Source of the DNA: Paraburkholderia phenazinium
GTDB lineage: Bacteria > Pseudomonadota > Gammaproteobacteria > Burkholderiales > Burkholderiaceae
Assembly (NCBI RefSeq): GCF_900100735.1
Contig: NZ_FNCJ01000009.1
Span: 1 to 64,000, forward strand
Length of the DNA stretch: 64,000 bases
Direction: 5' to 3'
In this document: positions 25,099 to 33,655 of the stretch, piece after piece
Position numbering within the stretch: the stretch's first letter is position 1
Layout of the letters: each line of letters opens with the position of its first letter
Made by a program: the position numbers and the translations under genes
The notes under the pieces: model-generated
The model's database searches: none
Seen by the model: only the letters and a program-made list of their open reading frames with translations
What the model was told of the DNA's origin: nothing

Positions 25099-25542
25099 TC
25101 ACCAGGCCGTCCCGGGATCGCCCTGAAATTCCACTCTTGCGACCTCGATCACGCGAACCGGGGCGTTCGCAAACACGTCTGCCGGCGTCTGCCCGTCCAG
25201 CAATGGATGTGGCCGGTAGAGCCAGAAAACACGTCGCCAGCCTCCGCGATCGTCGTTGTTCGGCGGCAAGGCGGCGAGAAGTTCAGCAACGTCCTTCCGG
25301 AGAATGCCCAATCGATTGAACTGGAAGTCCGGATAGATGAACCGATGCTGGGGCGCAGACCAGACACCTAGCAAAGCGCCTGTCGCTCGAGCTTGGATTG
25401 CATACGCCGTACGCTTCTGTTCGGTAGAAAAGCCCGCCAGCTCGGCAACATGACGAGCGTCGGGCCACCCTTTTCCGAGAATCTCGTCACGGAACCTGAT
25501 GGCCACCGTCGTGGCGAGGTTATGCTCGGGATGGTCTGTCAT
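25099..25542 (-). CDS. MbcA/ParS/Xre-type antitoxin-like protein
   Basis: The C-terminal half (about residues 75-140) shows the DUF2384-like pattern: NRLGILRKDVAELLAALPP, then W-R-R-V-F-W-L-Y-R-P-H-P-L-L-D-G-Q-T-P-A-D-V-F and ARVEF. That domain contacts RES-type toxins in MbcTA/Xre-RES systems. The N-terminal half is not a clear HTH. No RES toxin gene lies next to it, so it is an orphan antitoxin or has another role. Start at 25542 is the first ATG; no strong ribosome binding site. Confidence 0.6.
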   Translation of the reverse strand: MTDHPEHNLATTVAIRFRDEILGKGWPDARHVAELAGFSTEQKRTAYAIQARATGALLGVWSAPQHRFIYPDFQFNRLGILRKDVAELLAALPPNNDDRGGWRRVFWLYRPHPLLDGQTPADVFANAPVRVIEVARVEFQGDPGTAW

Positions 25543-26130
25543 GGAGCAACTCCGGCGGATCTTGAGTCTCAGATCTACACGAGGCGACCGTGGCCTCGGT
25601 GGCGAAAGACAAAAATTTCGGCCCTACTTTCGGGCCGGCTCGGTTGAGCCTCGCGCGCATACCCGTCTCCTGCTACTCCGGACAACGGTAGCCAACCTAG
25701 CGGTTCCGACAAACCGCTCTTCCGTCGCACACCCCGATCCTGTGTGTAGCAATGCACTTCGCGCGGTTCCTCGGTGACCGGGATCAGGACAAGCGGAACA
25801 TCATCTACCCGGAGATACATCGCATGACTATCCCGGGCGTGAGAATACCGCCGCACCGATTACGACTGCCACGCAGATCACCATGCGTACGAGAGTGGCT
25901 CGCCGGTGTCGGTCTCGAAAACTGTGCCGGCTTTCTCTATGCCGACCGACCATCGAATATCCGTCCCTGCTCCCTTCGAATAAGCGTTCGATCGAACTGC
26001 TAGCGCCACTGTCGGTAGCGCGCCCAGAGCCCGCAAACGACGTCGACGCTCAAGCGGGCATGCGAGCTCATCGACGGGTTTTTAAACCGTACTCGGGGCC
26101 ACGATTACCGCTGCCATCGCACCACGGTGC
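25543..26130. other. Stretch without a supported gene in the inserted cargo
   Basis: Short frames on both strands lack ribosome binding sites and have skewed composition. A toxin gene for the neighbouring antitoxins would be expected here or downstream, but none is seen. Confidence 0.5.
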
Positions 26131-26793
26131 TCAGACGCGCAACTGACGAGCCCAGCTTATGTCTTCATCCTCCGCGAGAAATTTTAGCCCCCATACTACG
26201 TCTCTTCGTGAACAGCGATCGACCAGTTCCTGAAGGATATTCAGCCGAATGTTTCTAAGGCTCCCGATGACGGCTCTCACGTCTTCTATCGAGACCAGGT
26301 CCAGCGAGACACTCACGTATTCGAGAATTGCACGTTCCGGGACCGAAACAAGCACCTGTGGATGGCGCCACGCAAGCGGCTTCAATCCGTAGCTTTCATC
26401 CATCCGCGCATCGAACAGAGGCAGGGAATAGTAGGAACACGCAAGCCTTTCCACCGCCCAGCCGGGGATATTGCAATATCCGCGGCCCCATAAATCAATC
26501 CGGTCGCGAAAGCGCAGATGGTGCATCATCCGGTGCCACTCCAGCGCGGCCCTTCCTCCCACGTGGAGATTTGAAGCGTATGCCTGCAAATAGGCAATCG
26601 TTCCATCAATGCCCGGCTGGTCTCCACGCAGCAGATAAGCGTCTTCAGACAGTTGTCGCAACCATCCTTGTTTTACGAGTTTGCCGACCTGCGATGAGTC
26701 GATTTCAAGCTCCGCGAAGTAACGCAAGCCCACCGGCTGTGAACGTGGCGCGAAATCCATGAGGAACTGCACGATTTCTGTTGCGTCCTGCAT
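26131..26793 (-). CDS. AbiEi-family antitoxin-like protein
   Basis: The 220-residue protein has an N-terminal winged-helix pattern (KLVKQGWLRQLSEDAYLLRG) followed by the AbiEi core (VGGRAALEWHRMMHHLRF, LWGRGY, LVSVPERAILEYVS, ELVDRCSRRDVV). AbiEi proteins repress and neutralise the AbiEii nucleotidyltransferase toxin. The product stops about 25 residues earlier than typical members and no AbiEii gene is adjacent, so it is likely an orphan or truncated antitoxin. Confidence 0.7.
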   Translation of the reverse strand: MQDATEIVQFLMDFAPRSQPVGLRYFAELEIDSSQVGKLVKQGWLRQLSEDAYLLRGDQPGIDGTIAYLQAYASNLHVGGRAALEWHRMMHHLRFRDRIDLWGRGYCNIPGWAVERLACSYYSLPLFDARMDESYGLKPLAWRHPQVLVSVPERAILEYVSVSLDLVSIEDVRAVIGSLRNIRLNILQELVDRCSRRDVVWGLKFLAEDEDISWARQLRV

Positions 26794-27136
26794 GCTGGAT
26801 CCTCAGTTGGTCACCTTTGACGACACGTCGATGCACTGATTCATGCCTGACTATGCGGGGCTGTCGCGCCACGGCGGCCTCGGGCCAGATCAGAAGCCGC
26901 ATGGTAAATCGGCATGCTTTGGCGATACGACCTCACACCCGTTCATACGCAGTCCTCCACCGGATGATGTATCGCGTCGCGGTGTCCATGCAGGAAACGC
27001 AGCGACACAGATTCGCGTACAAACGCAGCAAGGGCCATCCAGAGCAGAGAACGCTGCATCAAAATTTCATACAGACAGATGCCTGCGCAGAGACGCCCGG
27101 CAGTCCCGCCGTCCATGCTTATGCCGAAGCTGTCGG
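26794..27136. other. Stretch without a supported gene
   Basis: This lies between two minus-strand genes of the cargo. No ribosome-bound frame, repeat or clear promoter was found. Confidence 0.45.
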
Positions 27137-27550
27137 TTAGGCGGCGTCTGCATCAGCATGCGCCCAGACAAGCACCTTGCTGCTCGCTTCAAGAGGATCA
27201 GGTTGCTGCGGCTCGCATGCTCGCAGGCGACCATGCGCATCCGCATAGGCGAGAAAGTTCGATCCACGATCGGAGCACAGGTACGACCACAGGCTCGCAA
27301 CAGGAACCATCGTTTCCCAGTCGATCGCCAGCAAACGAGGCTTTGTTGCGCCGTACCCCTCCAAGACCGAAACGAGGATCGACGGATCCGCGACGATAAA
27401 CGAATAACCGTCGGGGTCATCGGGCCTCGTCCCGGCAGCGCGTACCAGGAACGTCGTAGCAATATGGTTGATGCCAGCGAGGCGCCACCGATTGAACGGG
27501 TCATGCCTCCTCCGGAACGGCGTCTCCCACTGAGATTTTGTGAGCAGCAT
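27137..27550 (-). CDS. Hypothetical protein of the inserted cargo
   Basis: About 137 residues from the ATG at 27550 (a TTG at 27568 adds six). The sequence has a believable mix of hydrophobic and charged residues (FLVRAAGTRPDDPDGYSFIV, ADPSILVSVLEGYG, LLAIDWETMVPVASLWSYL). It lies ahead of the AbiEi-like gene on the same strand. The upstream region shows no good ribosome binding site. Function not recognised. Confidence 0.45.
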   Translation of the reverse strand: MLLTKSQWETPFRRRHDPFNRWRLAGINHIATTFLVRAAGTRPDDPDGYSFIVADPSILVSVLEGYGATKPRLLAIDWETMVPVASLWSYLCSDRGSNFLAYADAHGRLRACEPQQPDPLEASSKVLVWAHADADAA

Positions 27551-27670
27551 GTTTTCAAGAAAAATCAACGGACTTAAGTCACCGGTCTAACTGCCCCGAG
27601 CGCAATCAGCTGCGCAACACTGCGCTCTGGGCCAGTCGAGGTACGGCTCGCACGGGATCGGCTGTTACAT

Positions 27671-27703
27671 TTTGCACATTATCAATTGTAGCGTAATTGT
27701 GTG
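27671..27703. promoter_or_regulatory. Imperfect dyad ahead of the XRE gene
   Basis: TGCACATTA and TAATTGTGTGCA form an imperfect inverted repeat in an AT-rich stretch about 45 bp before the XRE start. The location suits autoregulation by that protein. Confidence 0.45.
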
Positions 27704-27745
27704 CATCCGACGACAGTTACATCTTCAAATTTACCTACATGACTG

Positions 27746-28042
27746 ATGTCGCTTCGTCTTGGCCTCGCGCGCGGACTGAGGGCAGCACGCAAAATGCGCG
27801 GCGTCTCTCAGGACGGTCTTGGCGTCTCCAGTAGGACCTATCTAAGCGCGCTCGAGCTCGGAAAGCAGACGCCTACGCTAGACAAGCTCGACGAAATCGC
27901 ACGAGCGATTGGCGTTCATCCCTTGAGTGTTCTCTTCTACGCATACGCAGTCGGCCTGACCCCACAGGAAGTTCGTGAGCTGGGGCAATTAGTTCGTTCT
28001 GAGGTCAGCGGGCTTGAAAAATACGACATCGCGCACGAATAG
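27746..28042 (+). CDS. XRE-family transcriptional regulator
   Basis: The 98-residue protein is mostly a lambda-repressor-type HTH (LRAARKMRGVSQDGLGVSSR, TYLSALELGKQTPTLDKLDE then IARAIGVHPLSV). It starts at 27746 behind an AT-rich region with a dyad. It is divergent from the three minus-strand genes of the cargo and could repress them, as XRE proteins often do in toxin-antitoxin modules. Confidence 0.85.
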   Translation: MSLRLGLARGLRAARKMRGVSQDGLGVSSRTYLSALELGKQTPTLDKLDEIARAIGVHPLSVLFYAYAVGLTPQEVRELGQLVRSEVSGLEKYDIAHE

Positions 28043-28056
28043 CGTTGCTCGTTTTT

Positions 28057-28224
28057 GTGGCCTTAGACTTTCACGTGCTCCTCGCAGTCGTACAGTCAGA
28101 GCTCCGTTCGTTGCCTGATGATGCTTCGCCTTTCAAGGAGGCTGTTGAACAGGCAATCGGTCGTAAACAATTCGATGTGCTTGTACTACCAACATCGTCG
28201 ACTCCGTCTTTCCATGCTGTTTAG
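28057..28224 (+). CDS. Possible 55-residue protein after the XRE gene
   Basis: A GTG-initiated frame begins 14 bp after the XRE stop and encodes VALDFHVLLAVVQSELRSLP followed by DDASPFKEAVEQAIG. Composition is protein-like, but no ribosome binding site is clear. It could be the second gene of the XRE unit. Confidence 0.28.
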   Translation: MALDFHVLLAVVQSELRSLPDDASPFKEAVEQAIGRKQFDVLVLPTSSTPSFHAV

Positions 28225-28438
28225 CATGCAACAGACACATCTGCGCAAATCGTGCCGTATGTAAATAAATTCGAGAGATCGGAAGCAGGCATCGATCAGT
28301 TTCGGAATCCGAGTGCACATCCGGGATGAAATTCCAGCGCATCGATGCTCGTACAACGACAGGACCAAGCTGTCCGGCTCTTCTCATGCGATATTAGCTT
28401 ATGGACTAGTTATCCTTATCCATCTGTGCTGTACTTCT

Positions 28439-28555
28439 GTATGCCCTTCCTCTGCTGCGAGAGGAAGTGAGCCGAAGCGGCGGTGACTTGCCGACACTGG
28501 CAAGGTGACGAAGTCCGTGGGAAACGGAGCTTGAGGCGAAGCGGTTACGCCAAGA
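28439..28555 (+). repeat. 117-bp direct repeat of intron domain I, right copy
   Basis: Identical to 23849-23965. On its left is cargo sequence; on its right the intron continues uninterrupted to the maturase gene. Confidence 0.95.
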
Positions 28556-29006
28556 TGAGCTTCTAGGCTGAGCATGGGACGGTTGAGGAACACGAACCTG
28601 TTTAAACGCATCTGAGGGTTGAAATTTCACCCTTGCCCACACCGCTTCATGGGCAGGACGCGGACTGCGGCCGGTCACACATAAGGCCCGGCGGCACGAA
28701 TACTGACTGGATATGTATGCTGGTCAGCATGGAACCACGGGGAGCGCGCAGCTAGACCGTGGTGTGCGCGACGACTTGCGGCAAGCAAGGATAAAGACTG
28801 CGACAGGCAACCTCGCCCATGCGTTGAGTCCAGCATGTGAACTGGGGAAGGCTTGCACAGATGTTAAGGGAGTGTGCCCCCGATGATGTGCAGGCTGACG
28901 GAGCCTCCGTAGTAGTCCGAGGTCGGGAAAGCCGGCCACATGGCGAAGGGGGGCAGTTTAAGTGGTTTGCTGGGTTGATTAACTGACCATAGTGAGGTGA
29001 AGACCT
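28556..29006 (+). ncRNA. Group II intron RNA, domains I-IV part before the maturase
   Basis: This non-coding intron sequence includes a segment like GGAACACGAACC that is common in domain I of bacterial group II introns, and leads directly into the maturase gene. No separate gene is supported here. Confidence 0.6.
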
Positions 29007-30539
29007 TTGATAATCAGTGAAATGCAAAGCAAACTGGCGACATGGTCGACGGAGAACAGAGAGCGCAAGTTCGATCGACTCCTGAGACTGATTGCTGACA
29101 AGGATTGGCTGAGTGAAGCGGCTCGTATTACGCTGGCATCCAGCGGAGCCCGCACGTCGGGCGTGGACGGAGTCGACAGACGCACGCTGGAAGCAAATCT
29201 CCAGCATGAACTGGCGACGATACGCGAAGAGCTATTGGCGGGCTCGTATAGTCCGCTGCCTGCACGACGCGTGTATATACCGAAAGCGAACGGCAAGCTC
29301 AGGCCACTTGGCATTCCGAGCCTGCGGGATCGGATCGTGCAGCGGGCCATGCTGATGGCGATGGAGCCGATATGGGAGAGCTATTTCCACCCGGCTTCAT
29401 ATGGCTTTAGGCCTGCCCGTAGCGTACATCACGCAATTCGCACGGTGAAGCTTCAGTTGCAGGACGGTGGCGAACAAAGTGTCGCCGGACGCTGGGTTAT
29501 AGAGGGCGACCTCGCCAGCTACTTCGACACCGTTCATCATCGTCTGCTTCTGAAGGGAATCCGCAAGCGCATTGCCGACCAGCGTTTCCTTGCCCTGCTT
29601 TGGAAGTTCATCAAGGCGGGCTGCGTTGATCGTGATCTGTTTCGTGCCGCGAGTGAAGGCGTTCCCCAGGGCGGTGTCATCTCACCCCTGTTATCCAACA
29701 TCATGTTGCACGAATTCGATGTGTGGATGGAAAGGAACTACCTGAACAAGAAGGTGCGGAAGGATCGGTGGGCGTGGAACTTCGCCATTCTCAAACAGCG
29801 CCCCATTACGGTACGAGAGAACCGGCAGTGGAAACCAGCTGTTGCCTACTGTCGGTATGCGGATGACTTTGTGATCGTGGTCAAGGGAACTCGCGAACAT
29901 GCCGAGGCAGTGCGCGAAGCATGCCGTGAGTTCCTCGAAGGCGAACTGAAGCTCACGCTGAATATGGAGAAGACCCATATCACACACGTGAACGATGGCT
30001 TCGTGTTCCTCGGTCACCGCATCATCCGCAAGCGTGGACCACGCGGCCGCATGCGGCCGGTGACGACGATTCCGTGGGAGAAGTATCGGGGCTTTGCCGA
30101 GCGGCTAGTCAAGCAACTGTCGGGCAACTACGGCATGAACCGGATGGACCTGATGGAAAGCCTGAACCGGCAGATCACCGGCTGGGCTGCCTTCTACCAA
30201 TACACCGACTTCACGGCCACCATGTTCAGAAAACTGGACCGCACGGTCTTCTGGAAATTCGGCTACTGGCTCGCGCGCAGGTATCGGCGCGGGTTCAGGT
30301 CGCTGATGCGCGATCATGTGCGTGCGCCAGAACCGGGACAGGCCAAGACATGGCTGCTTCAAGGCCAGAATAGTCGGGGTTGGTATGGGACGGTGGCGCT
30401 TCGGCGTCTTGTTACCAGTCGGAAGAGCCAGTTCAGGTGGCGTAGCCCGTCGGAAAATCCGTACATCATGCGCGACGAGACACGCAGCAACATCGAATCG
30501 CGCTATGCCGATGTCGCCTTTGCTATGAGCAACGCTTGA
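29007..30539 (+). CDS. ltrA: Group II intron reverse transcriptase/maturase
   Basis: The 510-residue protein has RT blocks 1-7: YIPKANGKLRPLGIPSLRDR, YGFRPARSVHHAI, EGDLASYFDTV, GVPQGGVISPLLSN and the catalytic CRYADDFVIV. A maturase/thumb domain (about residues 370-480; GWAAFYQYTDF, WARRY-like) follows. No HNH endonuclease Cys/His motif is visible at the C-terminus, so it belongs to the En-minus type. It binds and helps splice its intron and primes reverse transcription at new sites. The coding sequence is intact. Confidence 0.95.
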   Translation: MIISEMQSKLATWSTENRERKFDRLLRLIADKDWLSEAARITLASSGARTSGVDGVDRRTLEANLQHELATIREELLAGSYSPLPARRVYIPKANGKLRPLGIPSLRDRIVQRAMLMAMEPIWESYFHPASYGFRPARSVHHAIRTVKLQLQDGGEQSVAGRWVIEGDLASYFDTVHHRLLLKGIRKRIADQRFLALLWKFIKAGCVDRDLFRAASEGVPQGGVISPLLSNIMLHEFDVWMERNYLNKKVRKDRWAWNFAILKQRPITVRENRQWKPAVAYCRYADDFVIVVKGTREHAEAVREACREFLEGELKLTLNMEKTHITHVNDGFVFLGHRIIRKRGPRGRMRPVTTIPWEKYRGFAERLVKQLSGNYGMNRMDLMESLNRQITGWAAFYQYTDFTATMFRKLDRTVFWKFGYWLARRYRRGFRSLMRDHVRAPEPGQAKTWLLQGQNSRGWYGTVALRRLVTSRKSQFRWRSPSENPYIMRDETRSNIESRYADVAFAMSNA

Positions 30540-30544
30540 ATGGA

Positions 30545-30578
30545 GAGCCGGATGCGCTGAGAGGTGCAAGTCCGGTTC
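30545..30578 (+). ncRNA. Group II intron domain V
   Basis: This 34-nt hairpin starts GAGCCGGA and ends TCCGGTTC, giving eight pairs, a two-base AG bulge, five more pairs and a short loop. The AGC catalytic triad is at 30546-30548. A nine-pair domain VI stem (GAGGCCGGG with CCCGGTCTC) follows at 30587-30620. Confidence 0.85.
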
Positions 30579-30817
30579 GGGGAAGAGAGGCCGGGAGATA
30601 GCTCGACTACGCCCGGTCTCTTACTCCACTCTCGACGTGGCAGGGCTGGCTCTACGTGGCCTTCGTGATCGACGTGTTCGCCCGACGGATTGTCGGTTGG
30701 CGCGTCAGTTCGTCGATGACTACAGACTTCGTTCTGGATGCACTTGAACAGGCACTTTATGCGCGGCGCCCAGACGGCGATGGAACGTTGATACATCACT
30801 CCGACAGAGGCTCGCAA

Positions 30818-32054
30818 GGCGGATTCAACCGGTCGTCGCAACACTGGATTATTGAACAGATTTTAGGTATTCGTCCAAGGCCTCCGCAGGCGTCTTCCAG
30901 CCAAGTGTTTTCCGGGGCCTGGAATTCAATGTGTTAGCAACGGCCTGGATCTCGCGAGCACTCCACCGGGACAGGTCTGTGCCCTTTGGAAAGTATTGTC
31001 GTAGAAGGCCATTGGTGTTTTCGTTCGTACCACGCTGCCATGGGCTGTGCGGGTCAGCGAAGAACACCTTCACGCCGGACTCGATCGTGAAGCGGGCGTG
31101 ATCGGACAGCTCCTTGCCACGATCCCAAGTCAATGATTGCCACAACTGAGCTGGTAAGTCCGCCACGGTCTTCTTGAGTGCGTTGGCCATCGTCACAGCT
31201 CCATAGCCGGCGAGCGCAGGCCCGTTTTTCGTGCGTGGAATTAGCCCATAGCCTTTCTCGCGAGGTAAGTGCACAAGCATCGTAAAGCGGCTTGATCTTT
31301 CCACCAACGTCCCGATGGCTGATCGGTTTAAGCCGATAATCAAATCACCCTCCCAATGGCCTGGCACAGCACGATCTTGCACCTCGGCAGGCCGACTGGA
31401 AATCATCACCTCCTCGCTGACGTGCGCCCAAGCCCTGGCACGCGCTCTCGCCCGGGGAACGCGCAACGCGCGCTCGGTGCGCAGGCAACCCACCAGCTCG
31501 CGCTTGAGCGAGCCGCGCCCTTGAATATAGAGCGCTTGATAAATGGCTTCGTGAGAGATGCGCATAGACTCATCATCCGGGAAATCAGCCTGCAACCGAT
31601 TAGCAATTTGTTCAGGTGACCAGCCGTTAACCCACTTTCGGTCACCGCGATGTGGCTTATTTCGCCCCTTGAACGGTGCCTGTCTGGGCCCGGCAATTTC
31701 ACGACCATTGGCGTCACGTACTTTGCCCTCCAGGTGATCCTGAACGTATTGGCGCAGACGTGCATTAGTTGCCAGCTTCGCTGGTTTTGGTCGTTTGGCG
31801 AACCGTTCCGCCTTCCACTGCGCGACCGAAGCACGATACTCGAGACACCCATTACGTGTCGCCGCGTTGCGCGTGAGCTCTCGCGAAACGGTTGATGGAT
31901 TGCGTCCAATATGTCGGGCGATCTCGCGCACCCCGAGGCCTTGGACCGAAAGCAATGCTATCTCTTCTCGCTCAGCGAACGACAGGTATCGACCAGCGAC
32001 AGACAGGTAGAGAACGACAATTATCTTGGCACGGGCGGCCATCGTAATTGACAA
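30818..32054 (-). mobile_element. IS30-family element (right end uncertain)
   Basis: One end begins where the IS3 orfB stops (30818, GGCGGATTCAACCGG). The transposase gene fills the rest. I do not see the matching inverted repeat beyond 32054, so that end is either divergent or lost. Confidence 0.65.
30849..32042 (-). CDS. IS30-family transposase
   Basis: About 397 residues from ATG 32042. It has an HTH_38-type N-terminus (GRYLSFAEREEIALLSVQGL, REIARHIGRNPSTVSRELTR) and an rve/DDE core with Asp in HWEGDLIIGL, Asp in LTWDRGKELSDH and Glu in RGTNENTNGLLRQYFPKGTD. All three catalytic residues and the usual length are present, so the enzyme looks complete. Confidence 0.93.
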   Translation of the reverse strand: MAARAKIIVVLYLSVAGRYLSFAEREEIALLSVQGLGVREIARHIGRNPSTVSRELTRNAATRNGCLEYRASVAQWKAERFAKRPKPAKLATNARLRQYVQDHLEGKVRDANGREIAGPRQAPFKGRNKPHRGDRKWVNGWSPEQIANRLQADFPDDESMRISHEAIYQALYIQGRGSLKRELVGCLRTERALRVPRARARARAWAHVSEEVMISSRPAEVQDRAVPGHWEGDLIIGLNRSAIGTLVERSSRFTMLVHLPREKGYGLIPRTKNGPALAGYGAVTMANALKKTVADLPAQLWQSLTWDRGKELSDHARFTIESGVKVFFADPHSPWQRGTNENTNGLLRQYFPKGTDLSRWSAREIQAVANTLNSRPRKTLGWKTPAEALDEYLKSVQ

Positions 32055-32284
32055 TCTACACCATGGCTCGCCTCGTTCACGAGGTCAGCGGCGAGCGCGT
32101 TGTGATCAGGTGGTCCTGTCCGACGAGGTATGCGAGCGACAGAGATGGAATGGCGACGCTCTACTCTGGACTGCTCAGAAAGTAAGCACGTTGCTCACAT
32201 CTGGGCAGCCCGAAGCTCGCGCTGAAGTGATACGCGCAAAGACAGCGACCGCACCCGATCGCGACGCTTGCCATCCTGGGACCG

Positions 32285-33655
32285 CTAATCTGGCATGTCC
32301 CGGACATCCGACGACTTAAGGGTTTGATTGATCACATCGATAATCTCTACCCCGTCCCGATCAGGATATCCTAGCCGTTCAAGAAGATCGTCAATCCTCG
32401 GCAAAATTGCAGCACAATGGTGCAAGCCCCCAACGGATACCCCTATGAATGCCGCCAGGCTGGATACGGGCAGCCGGGGCAGCGCCTTGTCCAGCTCCCC
32501 CCTTGCAGATAACCGGGGAGCCAGTGCCGCCAGCACCGAGAACGCGCTTAAAAGCACAACACGACAGGCGAGTCGTTCAAGCACGTCGCCGACCAGCGCG
32601 GTAGTAAAGGCGTCTTCATACAGAACAACGCCATGAAAGTTGGGACCTACCGCATAGCCCGCCGACCGCTCAAATGCCCTGCGCAACAAAAAGTACGCCT
32701 GTTGCAGATTACCCATACGACCTGTCTCCGTCCCTGACTGTGGATCGCCTCGCGGCCCGACCGTCCCGAGGAAACCTTCGCGCGAACTGACAAATCGGCT
32801 AAGCGTGCGAAGCACCGAGCGATAAACCTGAAGCGGGCGGCCATAGCAAAGGTAACCGTACCGGCTCGGCATGTCGCCGACGTCACGGAGCGGTCCCACG
32901 CTCTGCTGACGCCATGCCAGTATGTCTACGGGAATAGCCATGTCCCATTTCAGACTCGATGGCAACGGATGACAATTTTCCATAGCTCCCGCCAGGATTT
33001 GCGCCTGAAGTCGTTGCAGCACCGGGATGTCGTATGCCCACCGGCTGGCAATCGCATCCAGAAACCGAAGTTTGCGGATCGAATCATTGAACCACGCACA
33101 CACCGGCGAGAACGCCCGCTCCACGAACGCGCCGTGCCGGCGAACGTCATCTTCGTCTCCGCACTGAAACGGTTCACCACAGAAAAATTCGCCGCAGCGC
33201 GTGCAGCGAAACGGCTTGTTGAAAAGCCGTGCACAAACCCGGTACTCACCGACCGGTGCGCCGCAGTGCTCGCACGAGTCAGTCAATAGACACCCGTGTA
33301 GCGGGCACTGATGCATCGCCGCGAGCTGAAACCATATGCAATGGAACCCACAAGCCATACAGACGGGACAAAATCGCAACACCGGGCTCCACATAATGCG
33401 GCGGAGGTTTGGCAACTGGTCTTCCACCCCGAGCTCGGCAGGTTTCCAGCACCAGCCAGCCAATTCATTGAGGCGATCCTGCAGGCGCAGACCACAGTCC
33501 ATAAACTGAAAGTCGCGGGTGCCTTTGCCTCCTGTTGAGAATGCGCGAACAACACCAGCCCTTGTCCATACGTTCAAGTCGGCGAGGCGTGCTAACACCG
33601 CGTAAGTCGATTCGTGTGGCAGTGGAGCGAGATCAGCGCCGGTGATCGCATGCAT
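32285..33655 (-). CDS. TniQ/TnsD-like target-selection protein 2
   Basis: This 456-residue protein has the TniQ layout: an N-terminal PLPHES-type opening (DLAPLPHESTYAVLARLADL), then zinc-binding clusters FCPVCMACGFH, HQCPLHGCLLTDSCEHCGAP and CTRCGEFFCGE. A long C-terminal region of unknown fold follows (about residues 200-456). TnsD/TniQ proteins recognise the target site and recruit the TnsC-type ATPase. It is the last gene of the operon and shares the plan, but little sequence, with the 442-residue protein upstream. Confidence 0.8.
   Translation of the reverse strand: MHAITGADLAPLPHESTYAVLARLADLNVWTRAGVVRAFSTGGKGTRDFQFMDCGLRLQDRLNELAGWCWKPAELGVEDQLPNLRRIMWSPVLRFCPVCMACGFHCIWFQLAAMHQCPLHGCLLTDSCEHCGAPVGEYRVCARLFNKPFRCTRCGEFFCGEPFQCGDEDDVRRHGAFVERAFSPVCAWFNDSIRKLRFLDAIASRWAYDIPVLQRLQAQILAGAMENCHPLPSSLKWDMAIPVDILAWRQQSVGPLRDVGDMPSRYGYLCYGRPLQVYRSVLRTLSRFVSSREGFLGTVGPRGDPQSGTETGRMGNLQQAYFLLRRAFERSAGYAVGPNFHGVVLYEDAFTTALVGDVLERLACRVVLLSAFSVLAALAPRLSARGELDKALPRLPVSSLAAFIGVSVGGLHHCAAILPRIDDLLERLGYPDRDGVEIIDVINQTLKSSDVRDMPD

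Larger units (their letters stand above)
23752..30629 (+). mobile_element. Group II intron, interrupted by IS6 and cargo
   Basis: The 5' end GTACGCCC at 23752 resembles the GTGYG start of group II introns. Domain I sequence runs to 23965, breaks off at an IS6 element, and resumes at 28439 with 117 repeated bases. A maturase gene (29007-30539), domain V (30545-30578) and a domain VI stem (30587-30620) complete it. The 3' end is set near 30629 because that restores the orfB frame and ends in AC. Precise edges are inferred. In its present form the 4.6-kb insertion in domain I should prevent splicing. Confidence 0.78.
22989..30817 (+). mobile_element. IS3-family element, interrupted and right-truncated
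   Basis: It starts near 22989, inside the IS6 remnant. It has orfA (23056-23352) and orfB in two pieces (23349-23751 and 30630-30817) because a group II intron sits in orfB. The right part, including the third catalytic residue and the right inverted repeat, is missing: similarity stops at 30817 (HHSDRGSQ), where IS30-side sequence begins. Boundaries at the left are good to a few bases only. Confidence 0.75.
23349..30817 (+). pseudogene. IS3-family OrfB split by a group II intron and truncated
   Basis: The first exon (23349-23751) ends in WVSDITY plus one base; the second (30630-30817) continues STWQGWLYVAFVIDVFARRI and ends HHSDRGSQ. Joining 23751 to 30630 gives DITYISTWQGWLYVA without a frame break, which is how IS3 OrfB proteins read. 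The first two catalytic Asp are present. The DDE Glu and the remaining C-terminus are lost, so even after splicing it would be inactive. Confidence 0.85.

Noticed and set aside
24871..25371. 166-residue plus-strand frame after the IS6 element
   Set aside because: Its C-terminal half is antisense to the MbcA/ParS-like gene, which has a family pattern; the N-terminal half has no recognisable features.
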